NCBI GenBank assembly: GCA_903864185.1
Contig: CAIPEX010000016.1
Span: 1-44,677 of the forward strand
Length of the DNA stretch: 44,677 nt
Source of the DNA: an uncultured Chloroflexota bacterium
GTDB taxonomy: Bacteria; Chloroflexota; Limnocylindria; Limnocylindrales; Limnocylindraceae
Direction: 5' to 3'
Part shown: piece after piece, positions 15,240 to 24,307 of the stretch
How the letters are laid out: each line of letters begins with the position of its first letter
Position numbering within the stretch: the stretch's first letter is position 1
Made by a program: the position numbers and the translations under genes
Notes under the pieces: model-generated
What the model was told of the DNA's origin: nothing
Databases searched by the model: none
The model's input: the letters and a program-made list of their open reading frames with translations, nothing else

Positions 15240-16457
15240 TTACTTGTTCGGGCGCGTCCCGAGCGTCAGGGCAACGACAAGCCGCTCGCCATCGCGCAAG
15301 ATCGCGAGGCTAATCTCGGTGCCTGGAGAGAACTGCACGAGCAGATCTTGGAGTGGGTGGGCACCGTCGACGGCGATATCGTTTACCGCAGTGATGATGT
15401 CGCCGCTCTTGAGCCCCGCACGTTCGGCCGGACTCCCCTGGACGATCGCGGGCGATGTGCTATCGCCGTCTAGCCAAGCCCCCTCGTTCACCGGAAGGTT
15501 GTTGGCCTTGGCGGTTCGCAGATCGATTGACGCATAGCGGACACCAATCCATGGGCGTGAAAGCTTTACGCCGAGGAGTGCCTGCTCCATGATCGGCCGA
15601 GCGATGTCGATAGGAATCGCAAAGCCAATCCCGGTCGCAACGGTAGAACCGCCACTCGTCGTATCGGTGGCGATTGCCGTGTTAATACCGATCACGGCAC
15701 CACTCGAATCAACGAGCGCACCGCCGGAGTTACCAAAGTTGATTGCTGCATCAGTTTGGATGAGCGAACTGAGTCGACCAGATTCAGTCGTGATCTCTCG
15801 GCCGAGCGCGGAGACAATCCCCGAGGTGACCGAGTTCGTGTACACACCGAGTGGTGAGCCCATGGCGATGGCGGTCTGGCCCACGCGGATCCCGCTCGAC
15901 TTGCCGAGGGTTGCTGCTGGAAGGCCTGTTGCATCAATCTTGACGATCGCGAGGTCGGTCAAGGTATCAATGCCGTACACGGTGCCGTCGAAGTCGCGCC
16001 CGTCTTGCAGGTGGACCAAGATGGCCTGAGCTCCATTAACGACATGCTTATTCGTGATGATCCAACCGTCGGCGGAGTAGATCACGCCTGAGCCCGTTGC
16101 ACTGCCATCTGCGAGGACAATTTCAATGGTGACGATTGCTGGTGAGACCTTCTCAGCAACGGCCACGATCGCAGACTGCTCAGAGACGAGGGTTTGCCGG
16201 ATCTGCGTGGTGAGATCAGAGCCGTTCGGGCCAAATCCGCCGAGCAGGATGATCGTTGCACCAGCACCACCAACCGCGCCGAAGAGCATGGCGAGTGCGA
16301 GGAAGCCTGCGAGCATGCGGCCGCGCATAAGCGGCTTGACCGCGCGTGCGATGGGTCGGGTCACCTTTGAGCTCAGCCCCTTGCTCTCCCACGGGAGGAG
16401 GCGCGCGGGCTCTGGCTCAAATCGAACGGGTTTTTCCGATGCACCCTTTGGACTCAT
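15240..16457 (-). CDS. htrA: Membrane-anchored HtrA-type serine protease with PDZ domain
   Basis: The 405-residue protein has a cytoplasmic N-terminus, one transmembrane helix (about 47-73), a trypsin-like protease domain and one C-terminal PDZ domain. The catalytic triad is visible as His138 (TNKHVVNG), Asp168 (LTDLAIVK) and Ser244 (NFGNSGGAL). The PDZ part contains GSPAERAGLKSGDIITAVN. Such proteases degrade or refold damaged envelope proteins. It is the last gene of a response regulator-kinase-protease operon. The ATG overlaps the kinase stop (ATGA) and has AAGAAGGAG upstream. The context closely resembles mycobacterial mprA-mprB-pepD, where the protease is a regulon member and feeds back on the kinase. 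Confidence 0.93.
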   Translation of the reverse strand: MSPKGASEKPVRFEPEPARLLPWESKGLSSKVTRPIARAVKPLMRGRMLAGFLALAMLFGAVGGAGATIILLGGFGPNGSDLTTQIRQTLVSEQSAIVAVAEKVSPAIVTIEIVLADGSATGSGVIYSADGWIITNKHVVNGAQAILVHLQDGRDFDGTVYGIDTLTDLAIVKIDATGLPAATLGKSSGIRVGQTAIAMGSPLGVYTNSVTSGIVSALGREITTESGRLSSLIQTDAAINFGNSGGALVDSSGAVIGINTAIATDTTSGGSTVATGIGFAIPIDIARPIMEQALLGVKLSRPWIGVRYASIDLRTAKANNLPVNEGAWLDGDSTSPAIVQGSPAERAGLKSGDIITAVNDIAVDGAHPLQDLLVQFSPGTEISLAILRDGERLVVALTLGTRPNK

Positions 16458-18169
16458 GTTGACTCCTTCTTTCTCGCTCGGCCCTTCGTCGGCGCCAGGG
16501 GCGTTTCACGTTCCTCTGAGGATGCCGTATCTGCCCGAAGCACGCGGCGAAGACGGAGTGAAGTTTTCGCAACCTCACCAAGGAGAGCTGCTGCACGCCT
16601 CCCCACGCTGATGAGGGAGCTGCTCGCGCTCGGAGGCTCTGGTTCTGCCGGCTCGCCCTGGGCAAGCTCTGGGTCTGCAGGGAAGGTGAGGGCGAAACTT
16701 GTCCCCTTACCGGCGAGGCTCTCAACAACGATCCTGCCGGCATGCATGTCAACGATTGACTTCACGATTGCAAGCCCAAGGCCAGAGCCGGTTGCGCGAG
16801 CGCTGCGCCCTGCGGCGGCGAGGCCCTCCGTCCCGCGGTAGAAGCGATCGAAGATCCGCGGCAACTCTTCGGGTGAGATGCCGACCCCGTCATCGCGCAC
16901 GACGATGCGTGCCGCACCAGTTGCAAGCGGCTGCATGACTACCGTCACTGTTCCGCCACGCGGCGTGAACTTGAGTGCATTCGCAACCAAGTTTGCAATC
17001 GCCTGCCCAACAAGCGTTGGATCGTGACGCACGAGCACACTGCGCGACGGCAGCTCCTCGTTCAGTGCAACGCCACGGCGACGAGCACCAGCAGCCGCTT
17101 GATCAATAGCAGCGCGCACGCTTACCCGGAGATCGGCAGATTCGAGTCGCGGCTGCGAAATTCCTGCGTCGAACCGTGAGAGCTCAAGGATGTTTGCGGT
17201 CAGCGCATCCATGCGCTCAAGTTGGCGACCGGCCTCATCGAGAAGGCGCTTGCGCGTTGGAGCATCGGTCGCCTGCTCATCGGCGAGGAGATCAACAAAC
17301 GCTCGGAGGGCCGCCATGGGCGTGCGGAGTTCATGTGAGATGTCGGCAAGATGCGCCTGCCCACCATCACGCTCTTTACGTAGGGCACGCACCGATGTTT
17401 CAAGTCGTTCTGCCATGACATTGAACTGCTCAAGCAACGTACTCATCTCGTCGTTAATCGCTGCATCCGGCCCAGCAGAAACACGAGCGGTAAGGTCGCC
17501 GTTGCCGATCGCCGCAGCCGCGGAAGAGAGCTCGGCGACCGGTCGTGCGAACCGTTGCGACAAGAATGCAGCAAAGAAAACACTCAAGAGCATCGCGAGG
17601 GCACTGGCGAGGCCGATCACCCCGCCAACCTCTCGCAACCGCGCTGCTCGTGTCGAGAGCGGCTCGATCAGTTTGACCTCGATTGCACTCGATTGCGGAC
17701 CCCCGCTGAAGATGACCCGTGTCGGTTCGCTCTGCAGGCTTGCTCGCGCCTCGTCAGAGGCGGGTTCTATCGCTGCCGAACTGATGAGGAACTCGCCATC
17801 AGGGCTTGGATTGAACTTTTGCTTTACCTCATTCCAAACCCCAAATCGAATCTGGACATCGGCACGAGCGATCTCGTTAGCAATCTTCTGCAGGGCCGCA
17901 TCCTGCAGAAGGAAACGATTGCGAACCCTGGAATTGATGCGCCCTGTCCGACTCACCACTAAATCATTTCCGGCAGCCGTTCGGGCAAGATCTTCCACCA
18001 CATAGAGGACGGAACTCTGGCGAACGCTCACAGAGGCAACCTCCTGCAAGCGTAGTGTTTCGTCAATCGAGTTGATGACTAGCACGCCAGAGAGGGCAAG
18101 CGATGCGGCAACAGTTGCGATGAAGGCAACCGTAAGCCGCGCGCGGATACCGCGCGGCGGAGCATTCAA
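16454..18169 (-). CDS. Sensor histidine kinase (MprB/BaeS-like)
   Basis: The 571-residue membrane kinase has two transmembrane helices (about 12-33 and 181-203) flanking a roughly 145-residue extracytoplasmic sensor. A HAMP domain, a HisKA domain with DISHELRTPM (His279) and a HATPase domain (NLVANALKFTPRGG, DDGVGISPEELPRIFDRFYRG, GSGLGLAIVKSIV) follow. About 95 residues extend beyond the ATPase domain, rich in Ala, Ser, Glu and Arg, with no known fold. The start appears to be the TTG at 18169; no SD is seen, and translation may depend on the response regulator gene ending 20 bp upstream. It probably senses envelope stress and phosphorylates the adjacent regulator. The start codon is the least certain part. 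Confidence 0.9.
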   Translation of the reverse strand: MNAPPRGIRARLTVAFIATVAASLALSGVLVINSIDETLRLQEVASVSVRQSSVLYVVEDLARTAAGNDLVVSRTGRINSRVRNRFLLQDAALQKIANEIARADVQIRFGVWNEVKQKFNPSPDGEFLISSAAIEPASDEARASLQSEPTRVIFSGGPQSSAIEVKLIEPLSTRAARLREVGGVIGLASALAMLLSVFFAAFLSQRFARPVAELSSAAAAIGNGDLTARVSAGPDAAINDEMSTLLEQFNVMAERLETSVRALRKERDGGQAHLADISHELRTPMAALRAFVDLLADEQATDAPTRKRLLDEAGRQLERMDALTANILELSRFDAGISQPRLESADLRVSVRAAIDQAAAGARRRGVALNEELPSRSVLVRHDPTLVGQAIANLVANALKFTPRGGTVTVVMQPLATGAARIVVRDDGVGISPEELPRIFDRFYRGTEGLAAAGRSARATGSGLGLAIVKSIVDMHAGRIVVESLAGKGTSFALTFPADPELAQGEPAEPEPPSASSSLISVGRRAAALLGEVAKTSLRLRRVLRADTASSEERETPLAPTKGRARKKEST

Positions 18170-18189
18170 GAACCAGTTAACGAGTCGGG

Positions 18190-18927
18190 TCAGGTGTCGC
18201 TGCGCGCGTCTCGTGCGCCGCGCTCCCCCTTGTCGGCAAATGCATATCCCACCCCACGTACTGTCGTAATGAACTGCGGTGCAGATTCATCAGGCTCAAT
18301 CTTTTCGCGAAGGTGGCTGACGTGAACATTGATCGTCTTCTCGTCACCAGCAAGTGCCGCATCATAGTCGCGCACGCGATCGAGAAGGTCACGTCGGCTA
18401 AAGACTCTCCCCGGCTTCTCGGCGAGGATTCGCAAGATCTCAAACTCAGTGGGCGTGAGGGCAATCTTCTTTCCTGCGCGCGAAACCTTGCGCTTCTCCA
18501 AGTCGATGACGAGATCATCGGCACGAATGACGCGTCCGCCAAGTGCATCGGCAAGGTCACCATACGCGCGCCGAAGTTGTGACTTCACGCGACTGAGGAG
18601 TTCTCGGACGCGGAAGGGTTTCGTCATGTAGTCGTCGGCTCCAAGTTCGAGGCCGAGGATCGTGTCGATCTCTTCGTCGCGCGCGGTGAGGATGATCACC
18701 GGCGCCTTTGAACCGCCTGCGCGGAGTCGTCGCAGGAGCTCGAAGCCGTCGATGCCAGGGAGGCGGACATCCAAGATGAGCAGGTCGGGCGCCTGCGCAA
18801 GGCCGAGCTCCAGCCCCTTCTCGCCGTTGCCCGCAAGGATGGGTAGATACCCCTCGCCCTTCAGGGCGACCTCGAGGGCGAGCGATACGGCTGGATCGTC
18901 TTCTACAACAAGGATCGTGGCTGCCAT
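18190..18927 (-). CDS. OmpR-family response regulator (MprA-like)
   Basis: The 245-residue regulator has a receiver domain with acidic pocket EDD at 10-12, phospho-acceptor Asp53 (LILDVRLPG) and Lys in DYMTKPF. A winged-helix DNA-binding domain follows (LTPTEFEILRILAEKPGRVFSRRDLLDRVRDYD, HVSHLREKIEPD, FITTVRGVGYAF). It heads the operon with the histidine kinase and HtrA and most likely controls it together with envelope genes. TAGCAT lies exactly six bases before the ATG and no SD is visible, so its mRNA is predicted to be leaderless. It is divergent from the malic enzyme gene across 42 bp, so binding here could affect both. Confidence 0.93.
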   Translation of the reverse strand: MAATILVVEDDPAVSLALEVALKGEGYLPILAGNGEKGLELGLAQAPDLLILDVRLPGIDGFELLRRLRAGGSKAPVIILTARDEEIDTILGLELGADDYMTKPFRVRELLSRVKSQLRRAYGDLADALGGRVIRADDLVIDLEKRKVSRAGKKIALTPTEFEILRILAEKPGRVFSRRDLLDRVRDYDAALAGDEKTINVHVSHLREKIEPDESAPQFITTVRGVGYAFADKGERGARDARSDT

Positions 18928-18939
18928 GCGCCGATGCTA
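18928..18939 (-). promoter_or_regulatory. Leaderless promoter of the MprA-like regulator (TAGCAT, 6 nt to ATG)
   Basis: Minus strand: TAGCAT, CGGCGC, ATG at 18927. It is a good TANNNT match at the recurrent spacing. Confidence 0.6.
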
Positions 18940-18954
18940 CACCCGCTGCGGGGC

Positions 18955-18969
18955 TATCCTTGCCATCCA
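18955..18969 (+). promoter_or_regulatory. Near-leaderless promoter of the malic enzyme gene (TATCCT, 9 nt to ATG)
   Basis: TATCCT is followed by nine bases and the ATG at 18970, predicting a leader of about two or three bases. No SD is present. Confidence 0.5.
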
Positions 18970-20664
18970 ATGAGCACACCGAACGTCCCGCAGTCACCGC
19001 ACGGCGCACTTGCCTCAGATACGCCCACACCTGTGAAAGAGCGCGGGAAGGGGCTCCTCTCTCGCGCCACCCTCAATAAGGACACCGCCTTTTCGCACGA
19101 AGAGCGCCGCCTCCTCGGCCTCGACGGGCTCCTCCCTGCATCGGTGCTCACCCTTGAAGAGCAGGTTGAGGTGGAGCTGCGCAAGATTCGACGGAAGCAA
19201 GACCCACTTGAGCGCTATATCGGACTCGCCGCGCTCCAAGATCGTAACGAGACGCTCTTCTACCGTTTGCTTGTCGACAATATTGAAGAGTTCCTTCCCA
19301 TCGTCTACACGCCAACAGTTGGTGAGGCCTGCAAGCGCTGGAGCCAGATCTGGCGCCGGCCGCGCGGCGCTTGGATCACGCCAGATGATCAGCCACGCAT
19401 CGCAGAGCTCCTGCGCAATGCATCCGGGGGCGGCGATGTTCGCCTGATCGTCGTTACCGATAACGAGCGCATCCTTGGCCTTGGAGATCTCGGTGTTGGC
19501 GGCATGGGGATTCCGATCGGCAAGCTTGCGCTCTACACCGCCGCCGCTGGAATTGCGCCAGCGTGGGCGCTCCCCGTATCACTCGATGTTGGAACCGACA
19601 ATCAAGAACTACTTGCCGACCCTGCGTATCTTGGCTGGCGACGACCACGCCTGCGCGGCGCAGAGTACGACGCATTTATCGAGGCGTTCGTCAACGGCGT
19701 GCGCGAGGCCTTTACCGGATGCGTGATTCAGTGGGAAGATTTCAAGCAGCAGAACGCGATCCAGATCCTTGAGCGCTATCGGAACCAAATTCCCTCGTTC
19801 AACGACGACATTCAAGGAACAGGAGCGGTTGCACTGGCCGGCATCATTGCCGCAGTGGCTGCAGGGGGCGGATCGGGGAGCCGCTCGGTCGACGATCAAC
19901 GCATTCTCTTTTACGGTGCCGGTGCCGCAACGCTCGGCATCACCAGGATGGTACGCCGCGTGAGCAGCGCGCCAATTGTGGCCCTCGACTCCAAGGGGGT
20001 CGTGCATGCAGGTCGCACCGATCTCTCTGATGGGAAGGGCGAACTTGCGATCACGTCGGAGCAGGTGGCGCAGTTCGGGCTGACGGGTGCCACATCCGGC
20101 GCACTCACGGAGATCATTGCGGCCTACGAGCCCACCATCCTGATTGGTACGAGCGGCCAAGCGGGCGCCTTCACTGAAGCGGTCGTGCGGGCAGCATCGC
20201 TTGCCGCCCCAACGCCGATGATCTGGCCACTCTCGAATCCAACATCGTGTGCCGAAGCAACGCCCGCCGACATCTTTGCGTGGAGTGAGGGGCGCGCGCT
20301 TATCGCCACAGGCTCGCCATTCGACCCCGTAATCGTTGATGGCGTCCAGCACGCGATCAGTCAGGCGAACAACGTCTACATCTTCCCTGGCGTTGGACTC
20401 GCCGCTGTCGCTGGGCACCTGAAGCAGATTCCCGACGAGGCATTCGTCGCCGCAGCCAAGGCGCTCGCAGCAGTAACACCGGAGGGGGAAGAGCTCTACC
20501 CGGCGCTTGGAAACCTGCGCATGATCAGTCGCGCCATCGCAATCGCCGTTCTCCAGGAGGGCGGTGCGGGAGGCTGGGCGCCCGCGATCGACACGACGAA
20601 GATCGAGGAACTTGTTGATGCGGCGATGTGGCGGCCCACCTACCGCCCATACGTACCAGCCTAG
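18970..20664 (+). CDS. maeA: NAD-dependent malic enzyme, long form
   Basis: The 564-residue protein oxidatively decarboxylates malate to pyruvate. It has the long-form (eukaryotic-like, MaeA/SfcA) architecture. The N-terminal KGxxFS-like part reads LNKDTAFSHEERRLLGLDGLLP. It is followed by FLPIVYTPTVGEACK, RGAWIT, RLIVVTDNERILGLGDLGVGGMGIPIGKL, QWEDFKQQNA, PSFNDDIQGTGAVALAG, the Rossmann motif FYGAGAATLGI, and PTSCAEATPADIF. Cofactor preference is inferred from the family. The ATG at 18970 is chosen because of the promoter spacing and homology start; the longer frame from 18934 overlaps the divergent promoter. The transhydrogenase genes follow 43 bp later, so the two could together turn malate oxidation into NADPH. 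Confidence 0.93.
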   Translation: MSTPNVPQSPHGALASDTPTPVKERGKGLLSRATLNKDTAFSHEERRLLGLDGLLPASVLTLEEQVEVELRKIRRKQDPLERYIGLAALQDRNETLFYRLLVDNIEEFLPIVYTPTVGEACKRWSQIWRRPRGAWITPDDQPRIAELLRNASGGGDVRLIVVTDNERILGLGDLGVGGMGIPIGKLALYTAAAGIAPAWALPVSLDVGTDNQELLADPAYLGWRRPRLRGAEYDAFIEAFVNGVREAFTGCVIQWEDFKQQNAIQILERYRNQIPSFNDDIQGTGAVALAGIIAAVAAGGGSGSRSVDDQRILFYGAGAATLGITRMVRRVSSAPIVALDSKGVVHAGRTDLSDGKGELAITSEQVAQFGLTGATSGALTEIIAAYEPTILIGTSGQAGAFTEAVVRAASLAAPTPMIWPLSNPTSCAEATPADIFAWSEGRALIATGSPFDPVIVDGVQHAISQANNVYIFPGVGLAAVAGHLKQIPDEAFVAAAKALAAVTPEGEELYPALGNLRMISRAIAIAVLQEGGAGGWAPAIDTTKIEELVDAAMWRPTYRPYVPA

Positions 20665-20673
20665 CCCCGCGAT

Positions 20674-20707
20674 AGACTAGGGCAGAGAGCGCAGACAGGG
20701 AGGCGAG
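20674..20707 (+). promoter_or_regulatory. Promoter -10 (TAGACT) and SD of the pnt operon
   Basis: TAGACT lies about 28 bases before the pntAA ATG, and GGGAGG lies four bases before it. The gap after the malic enzyme gene is only 43 bp, so read-through is also possible. Confidence 0.4.
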
Positions 20708-21817
20708 ATGAAGATCGGAGTGCTACGAGAGACGAGTGCTGGCGAGCAGCGCGTTGCTCTCGTTCCCGAAGCCGCCGCAAAGCTCATCGCCGCTGGCCAT
20801 GCCGTTGCGGTTGAACGCAGCGCAGGTGCAGCGGCAGGATTCCCTGATGCACTCTACGAGAAGGCCGGCGCAACGCTCGTCGCAGATGCTGCAGCACTTT
20901 GCGGCGGCTCACACGATGTGATTGTCAAGGTGCGAAAGCCATCTGCGTCAGAGGCCGCGCAACTGCCAGCAAACGCAACGCTCATCGCGCTACTCACACC
21001 AGGATCCAACGACGACCTCATTCCACTCCTTGCCCAACGCGGCATCACCGCCCTTGCACTCGAGCTTGTTCCGCGCATCTCGCGCGCGCAATCCATGGAC
21101 GTGCTCTCATCGCAGAGCGGCGTCGCGGGGTATAAGGCGGCGCTCGTTGGTGCGGCAGCACTCGACAAGTTTCTCCCCATGTTGACGACGGCGGCTGGCA
21201 CAATCGCGCCATCGAAGGCCTTCATCCTCGGTGCAGGAGTCGCCGGGCTCCAAGCCATTGCAACAACACGACGCCTCGGCGCGGTCGTGAGTGGCTTCGA
21301 CGTCCGCTCTGCAGCTGGTGAGCAGGTGCGCTCGCTCGGTGCCCAGTTCGTCGAACCCGCTGCGAAGGCCGAAGGCGCAGGCGGCTACGCGCGCGCACAA
21401 ACCGAGGATGAGGCGGCGCAAAATGCGGCGATCATCGGCGCCCATGTTGCCTCGCAAGACCTCGTCATCACCACGGCGCTCATCCCTGGACGCAAGGCGC
21501 CGATCCTCATTACTGACGCGATGTTGGCGGCGATGCGCCCAGGCTCGGTCGTCGTCGACCTTGCCGCCGAGTCTGGTGGCAACGTTGAGGGATCAGTAGC
21601 CGGCGAGATGGTGGTGTGCCATGGCGTGCATGTGATCGGCGCATCAAATATTCCATCGTCTGTCCCACTTCATGCGTCACAAATGTTCTCAACGAACGTG
21701 CGCACACTCCTGCAACACCTCGCCGCGGACGACGGGGCGTTGAACATCGACTCGAGCGACGAGATCACCGGACCAATGCTGCTCGTCCATAAGGGCGTAG
21801 CAGTCGTGAAGAAGTAG
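20708..21817 (+). CDS. pntAA: Transhydrogenase alpha subunit, NAD(H)-binding part
   Basis: The 369-residue subunit is domain I of proton-translocating NAD(P) transhydrogenase. It starts with MKIGVLRETSAGEQRVALVPE, has VPRISRAQSMDVLSSQSGVAGYKA, the nucleotide-binding FILGAGVAGLQAIATTRRLGA, a Q-rich mobile-loop region (EGAGGYAR) and VDLAAESGGNVEGS. It binds NAD(H) on the cytoplasmic side and passes hydride to NADP+ held by PntB. The alpha subunit is split into two genes, as in Rhodospirillum rubrum and many non-enteric bacteria. It has a good SD (GGGAGG). Eight bases separate it from pntAB. Confidence 0.95.
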   Translation: MKIGVLRETSAGEQRVALVPEAAAKLIAAGHAVAVERSAGAAAGFPDALYEKAGATLVADAAALCGGSHDVIVKVRKPSASEAAQLPANATLIALLTPGSNDDLIPLLAQRGITALALELVPRISRAQSMDVLSSQSGVAGYKAALVGAAALDKFLPMLTTAAGTIAPSKAFILGAGVAGLQAIATTRRLGAVVSGFDVRSAAGEQVRSLGAQFVEPAAKAEGAGGYARAQTEDEAAQNAAIIGAHVASQDLVITTALIPGRKAPILITDAMLAAMRPGSVVVDLAAESGGNVEGSVAGEMVVCHGVHVIGASNIPSSVPLHASQMFSTNVRTLLQHLAADDGALNIDSSDEITGPMLLVHKGVAVVKK

Positions 21818-21825
21818 GAGGCAGC

Positions 21826-22206
21826 ATGGTCACGACGCTCCTCACGATCGTCGGCGCAGCAGCCGCACTGACGGCAGTTGCGACGAGTGGTACCCCTACC
21901 GACTCATCGACCCTGATCGACGCGCAGATCGTAGAGATCTACGTATTCTTGCTCGCCGCGTTCACCGGGTTCCAAATCATCACCAAGGTCCCGCCGCTCT
22001 TGCACACGCCACTCATGGCCGCAACGAACGCCATCTCGGCGATCAGCCTCGTTGCAAGCATCGTCTTAGCAGGCGCCGAGCGACCACTCTTCATCAACAT
22101 CATGGGGATGGTTGCGGTTGCCGCGGCAACGATCAACGTGGTGGGCGGATTTGTGATCACCGACCGCATGTTGAAGATGTTCAAGAAGACTGAGGCGCCA
22201 AAGTGA
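21826..22206 (+). CDS. pntAB: Transhydrogenase alpha subunit, membrane part
   Basis: The 126-residue protein supplies about four transmembrane helices of domain II (for example EIYVFLLAAFTGFQIITKVPPLLHTPLMAATNAIS, the family hallmark). It sits between pntAA and pntB, with SD TAGGAGG upstream and a GTGA overlap with pntB. The three products form one proton-translocating complex. Confidence 0.95.
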   Translation: MVTTLLTIVGAAAALTAVATSGTPTDSSTLIDAQIVEIYVFLLAAFTGFQIITKVPPLLHTPLMAATNAISAISLVASIVLAGAERPLFINIMGMVAVAAATINVVGGFVITDRMLKMFKKTEAPK

Positions 22207-23627
22207 TCGACCAGCAGCTCGGCGCCCTCTTCGTACAGCTTGCCTACATCGGGGCATCGGCGGCGTTTATCCTCGGCCTGCGCGGGCTCACGAAGCCCGA
22301 CACGGCCCGACGCGGCATGCAGCTCGCAGCCGTCGGCATGGTGCTGGCGATCATCGGAACACTGCTCAATCACGAGATCGTGAGCTACCAGTTCATCCTG
22401 ATCGGCCTTGTGGTGGGAACGGCGATCGGCCTCCCGATGGGCCTCCTCGTGCCAATGACCGCAATGCCACAACGCATTGCGGTGAGCCACATGTTCGGTG
22501 CGCTCGCCGTCACCCTCGTCGGCATTGCAGAGTTCATTCATTACCGTGAAGCGGTCGGCGGCCCAGGCGTCGTCAAGATGGTCGCCCTCGGTTTCGAGAC
22601 ACTCTTCGGCGCGCTCACGATCACCGGCTCGTTCATGGCGTTCGGAAAGCTCCAGGGCTTCGTCACCGGTCGGCCGGTCACCTTCCCAGGGCAGAAGCTC
22701 GTCAATGCGGCGGTCTTCCTCGGCGCCGTTGCGCTATATGCCGCACTCGTCCTAACGCAGTCTGGCGGCGCAACGGGTGATGCCGGCCTGGTGATGTTCG
22801 GCCTGATGACCGTGCTCGCCCTCGTGATCGGCGTGACGCTCGTCTTACCGATCGGTGGCGCCGACATGCCGGTCGTTGTCTCACTCCTCAACTCGTACGC
22901 AGGCCTCGCTGCAAGCGCAACAGGGTTTGCGATCGGCAACAACATCTTGATCGTTGCCGGCGCACTCGATGGCGCAAGCGGCTTCATCCTCTCGATCCTC
23001 ATGTCGAAGGCGATGAACCGCTCGTTTGCGAACGTGCTCTTCGGCGCGTTTGGTGGCGAGAAGGCCGCCGCATCGCATAAGAGTGCGGAAGGTCTGACCA
23101 CCCGCAGCGTGACGCCGGAAGACGCGGCGATGCGCATCGGGTATGCGCGAAATGTGATCGTTGTGCCGGGCTACGGCATGGCGGTTGCGCAGGCGCAACA
23201 TGCGGTGCGTGAACTTGCAGAGTTGATCGAGAAGCGCGGCGGACGCATTCGCTTTGCGATCCATCCGGTTGCAGGCCGCATGCCAGGACACATGAACGTG
23301 CTCCTTGCCGAAGCGAACGTCCCCTACGACCACCTCTTCGACCTCGATGAGATCAATGGTGAGTTCGCTGCCTGTGATGTCGCCATCGTGATTGGTGCGA
23401 ACGACGTCACGAACCCAGCGGCGAAAGACGACCCAGGCTCGCCGATCTACGGCATGCCGATCTTGAACGTGCAAGATGCGGAGCAGGTGATCGTCGTCAA
23501 GCGCGGCATGGCAACCGGCTTCGCGGGGATCGAGAACGAGCTCTTCTATCTCGACAAGACCTCGATGCTCTTCGGCGACGCGAAGAGCGTCATCACCCAG
23601 GTGGTCGCCGAAATCAAGGCGCTGTGA
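22203..23627 (+). CDS. pntB: Transhydrogenase beta subunit
   Basis: The 474-residue subunit has about nine transmembrane helices followed by the NADP(H)-binding domain III. The membrane part shows HMFGALAVTLVGIAEFIHY and VSLLNSYAGLAASATGFAIGNNILIVAGALDGASGFILS, and the soluble part IVVPGYGMAVAQAQHAVRELAE, HPVAGRMPGHMNVLLAEANVPYD and VIGANDVTNPAA. It completes the complex that uses proton motive force to reduce NADP+ with NADH. The GTG start overlaps the pntAB stop by four bases. The next two membrane-protein genes follow with four-base overlaps, so transcription probably continues. Confidence 0.96.
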   Translation: MIDQQLGALFVQLAYIGASAAFILGLRGLTKPDTARRGMQLAAVGMVLAIIGTLLNHEIVSYQFILIGLVVGTAIGLPMGLLVPMTAMPQRIAVSHMFGALAVTLVGIAEFIHYREAVGGPGVVKMVALGFETLFGALTITGSFMAFGKLQGFVTGRPVTFPGQKLVNAAVFLGAVALYAALVLTQSGGATGDAGLVMFGLMTVLALVIGVTLVLPIGGADMPVVVSLLNSYAGLAASATGFAIGNNILIVAGALDGASGFILSILMSKAMNRSFANVLFGAFGGEKAAASHKSAEGLTTRSVTPEDAAMRIGYARNVIVVPGYGMAVAQAQHAVRELAELIEKRGGRIRFAIHPVAGRMPGHMNVLLAEANVPYDHLFDLDEINGEFAACDVAIVIGANDVTNPAAKDDPGSPIYGMPILNVQDAEQVIVVKRGMATGFAGIENELFYLDKTSMLFGDAKSVITQVVAEIKAL

Positions 23628-24307
23628 CAATGGTTGGCGCCCTCGCGCGAGCCGTCGGTCTCGTGACCCTTGCAGCCACTGCGCTCCTCACGGGGTACGC
23701 GCTCTTCACCCTTCCGCCCGACGCGGTGCTCACCGTGCACTGGGGGATCGACGGCGTCGCAAACGGATTCGCCGGAAAGGAGGCGCTCCTGATCATGCCA
23801 CTCGTCACCCTGCTTGTCGTCGGAGCCATTGCGCTTGCAATCCGGTTTGATCCAAAGCGAAAGAACATCGTGCGTAGCCGCGATGCGGTGAGCATGGTTC
23901 TTGCCGCCCTCGCGTTGATTCTTGGGGCCGCGCAGCTCGCGATTGTTCGGTCCGGGTTCGGAGCTACCGATCGCCTCGACTCCATCGTGCTCGTCCTGCT
24001 CGGCCTCCTCTTCCTCACGCTTGGTTACGCCATGCCGCAGATTCGCCAGAACTACACCATCGGCATGCGGCTCCCCTGGACCATTGAGAGTGAGAAGGCG
24101 TGGGACGCCTCCCATCGCTTCATTGGGAAGGCGTGGATGCTTCTCGGCGTGCTGGTAACGGTGCTCGGCGCGCTCTCATGGAGCCTTGCTGCGCTGGGCG
24201 TCTTCTTCGTTGGACTTGTGGTGAGCGTGTGCGGCGGCGCGATCGTGGCCTATCAAACCTGGAACAAGAAGGTGAGCAAGAAGCGCCGTAAGGCTCGCCG
24301 CGCATGA
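23624..24307 (+). CDS. SdpI-family membrane protein (DUF1648 plus SdpI)
   Basis: The 227-residue protein has about six transmembrane helices. The N-terminal DUF1648-like part shows LPPDAVLTVHWGIDGVANGFAGKE, and the C-terminal part has the SdpI pattern PQIRQNYTIGMRLPWTIESEKAWDASHRFIGKAW. The namesake gives immunity to the SdpC toxin in Bacillus subtilis, but most homologues have no known toxin and no sdpC-like gene is visible here. It starts with the GTG at 23624, overlapping the pntB stop (GTGA), or with the ATG at 23630. The basic tail KKVSKKRRKARRA is cytoplasmic. It is followed by an ATGA overlap with the YhfC-type gene. Confidence 0.82.
   Translation: MTMVGALARAVGLVTLAATALLTGYALFTLPPDAVLTVHWGIDGVANGFAGKEALLIMPLVTLLVVGAIALAIRFDPKRKNIVRSRDAVSMVLAALALILGAAQLAIVRSGFGATDRLDSIVLVLLGLLFLTLGYAMPQIRQNYTIGMRLPWTIESEKAWDASHRFIGKAWMLLGVLVTVLGALSWSLAALGVFFVGLVVSVCGGAIVAYQTWNKKVSKKRRKARRA

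Noticed and set aside
23624-24307. Toxin-immunity reading of the SdpI-like gene
   Set aside because: SdpI homologues are widespread without a toxin, and no sdpC-like gene is present, so immunity is not claimed.
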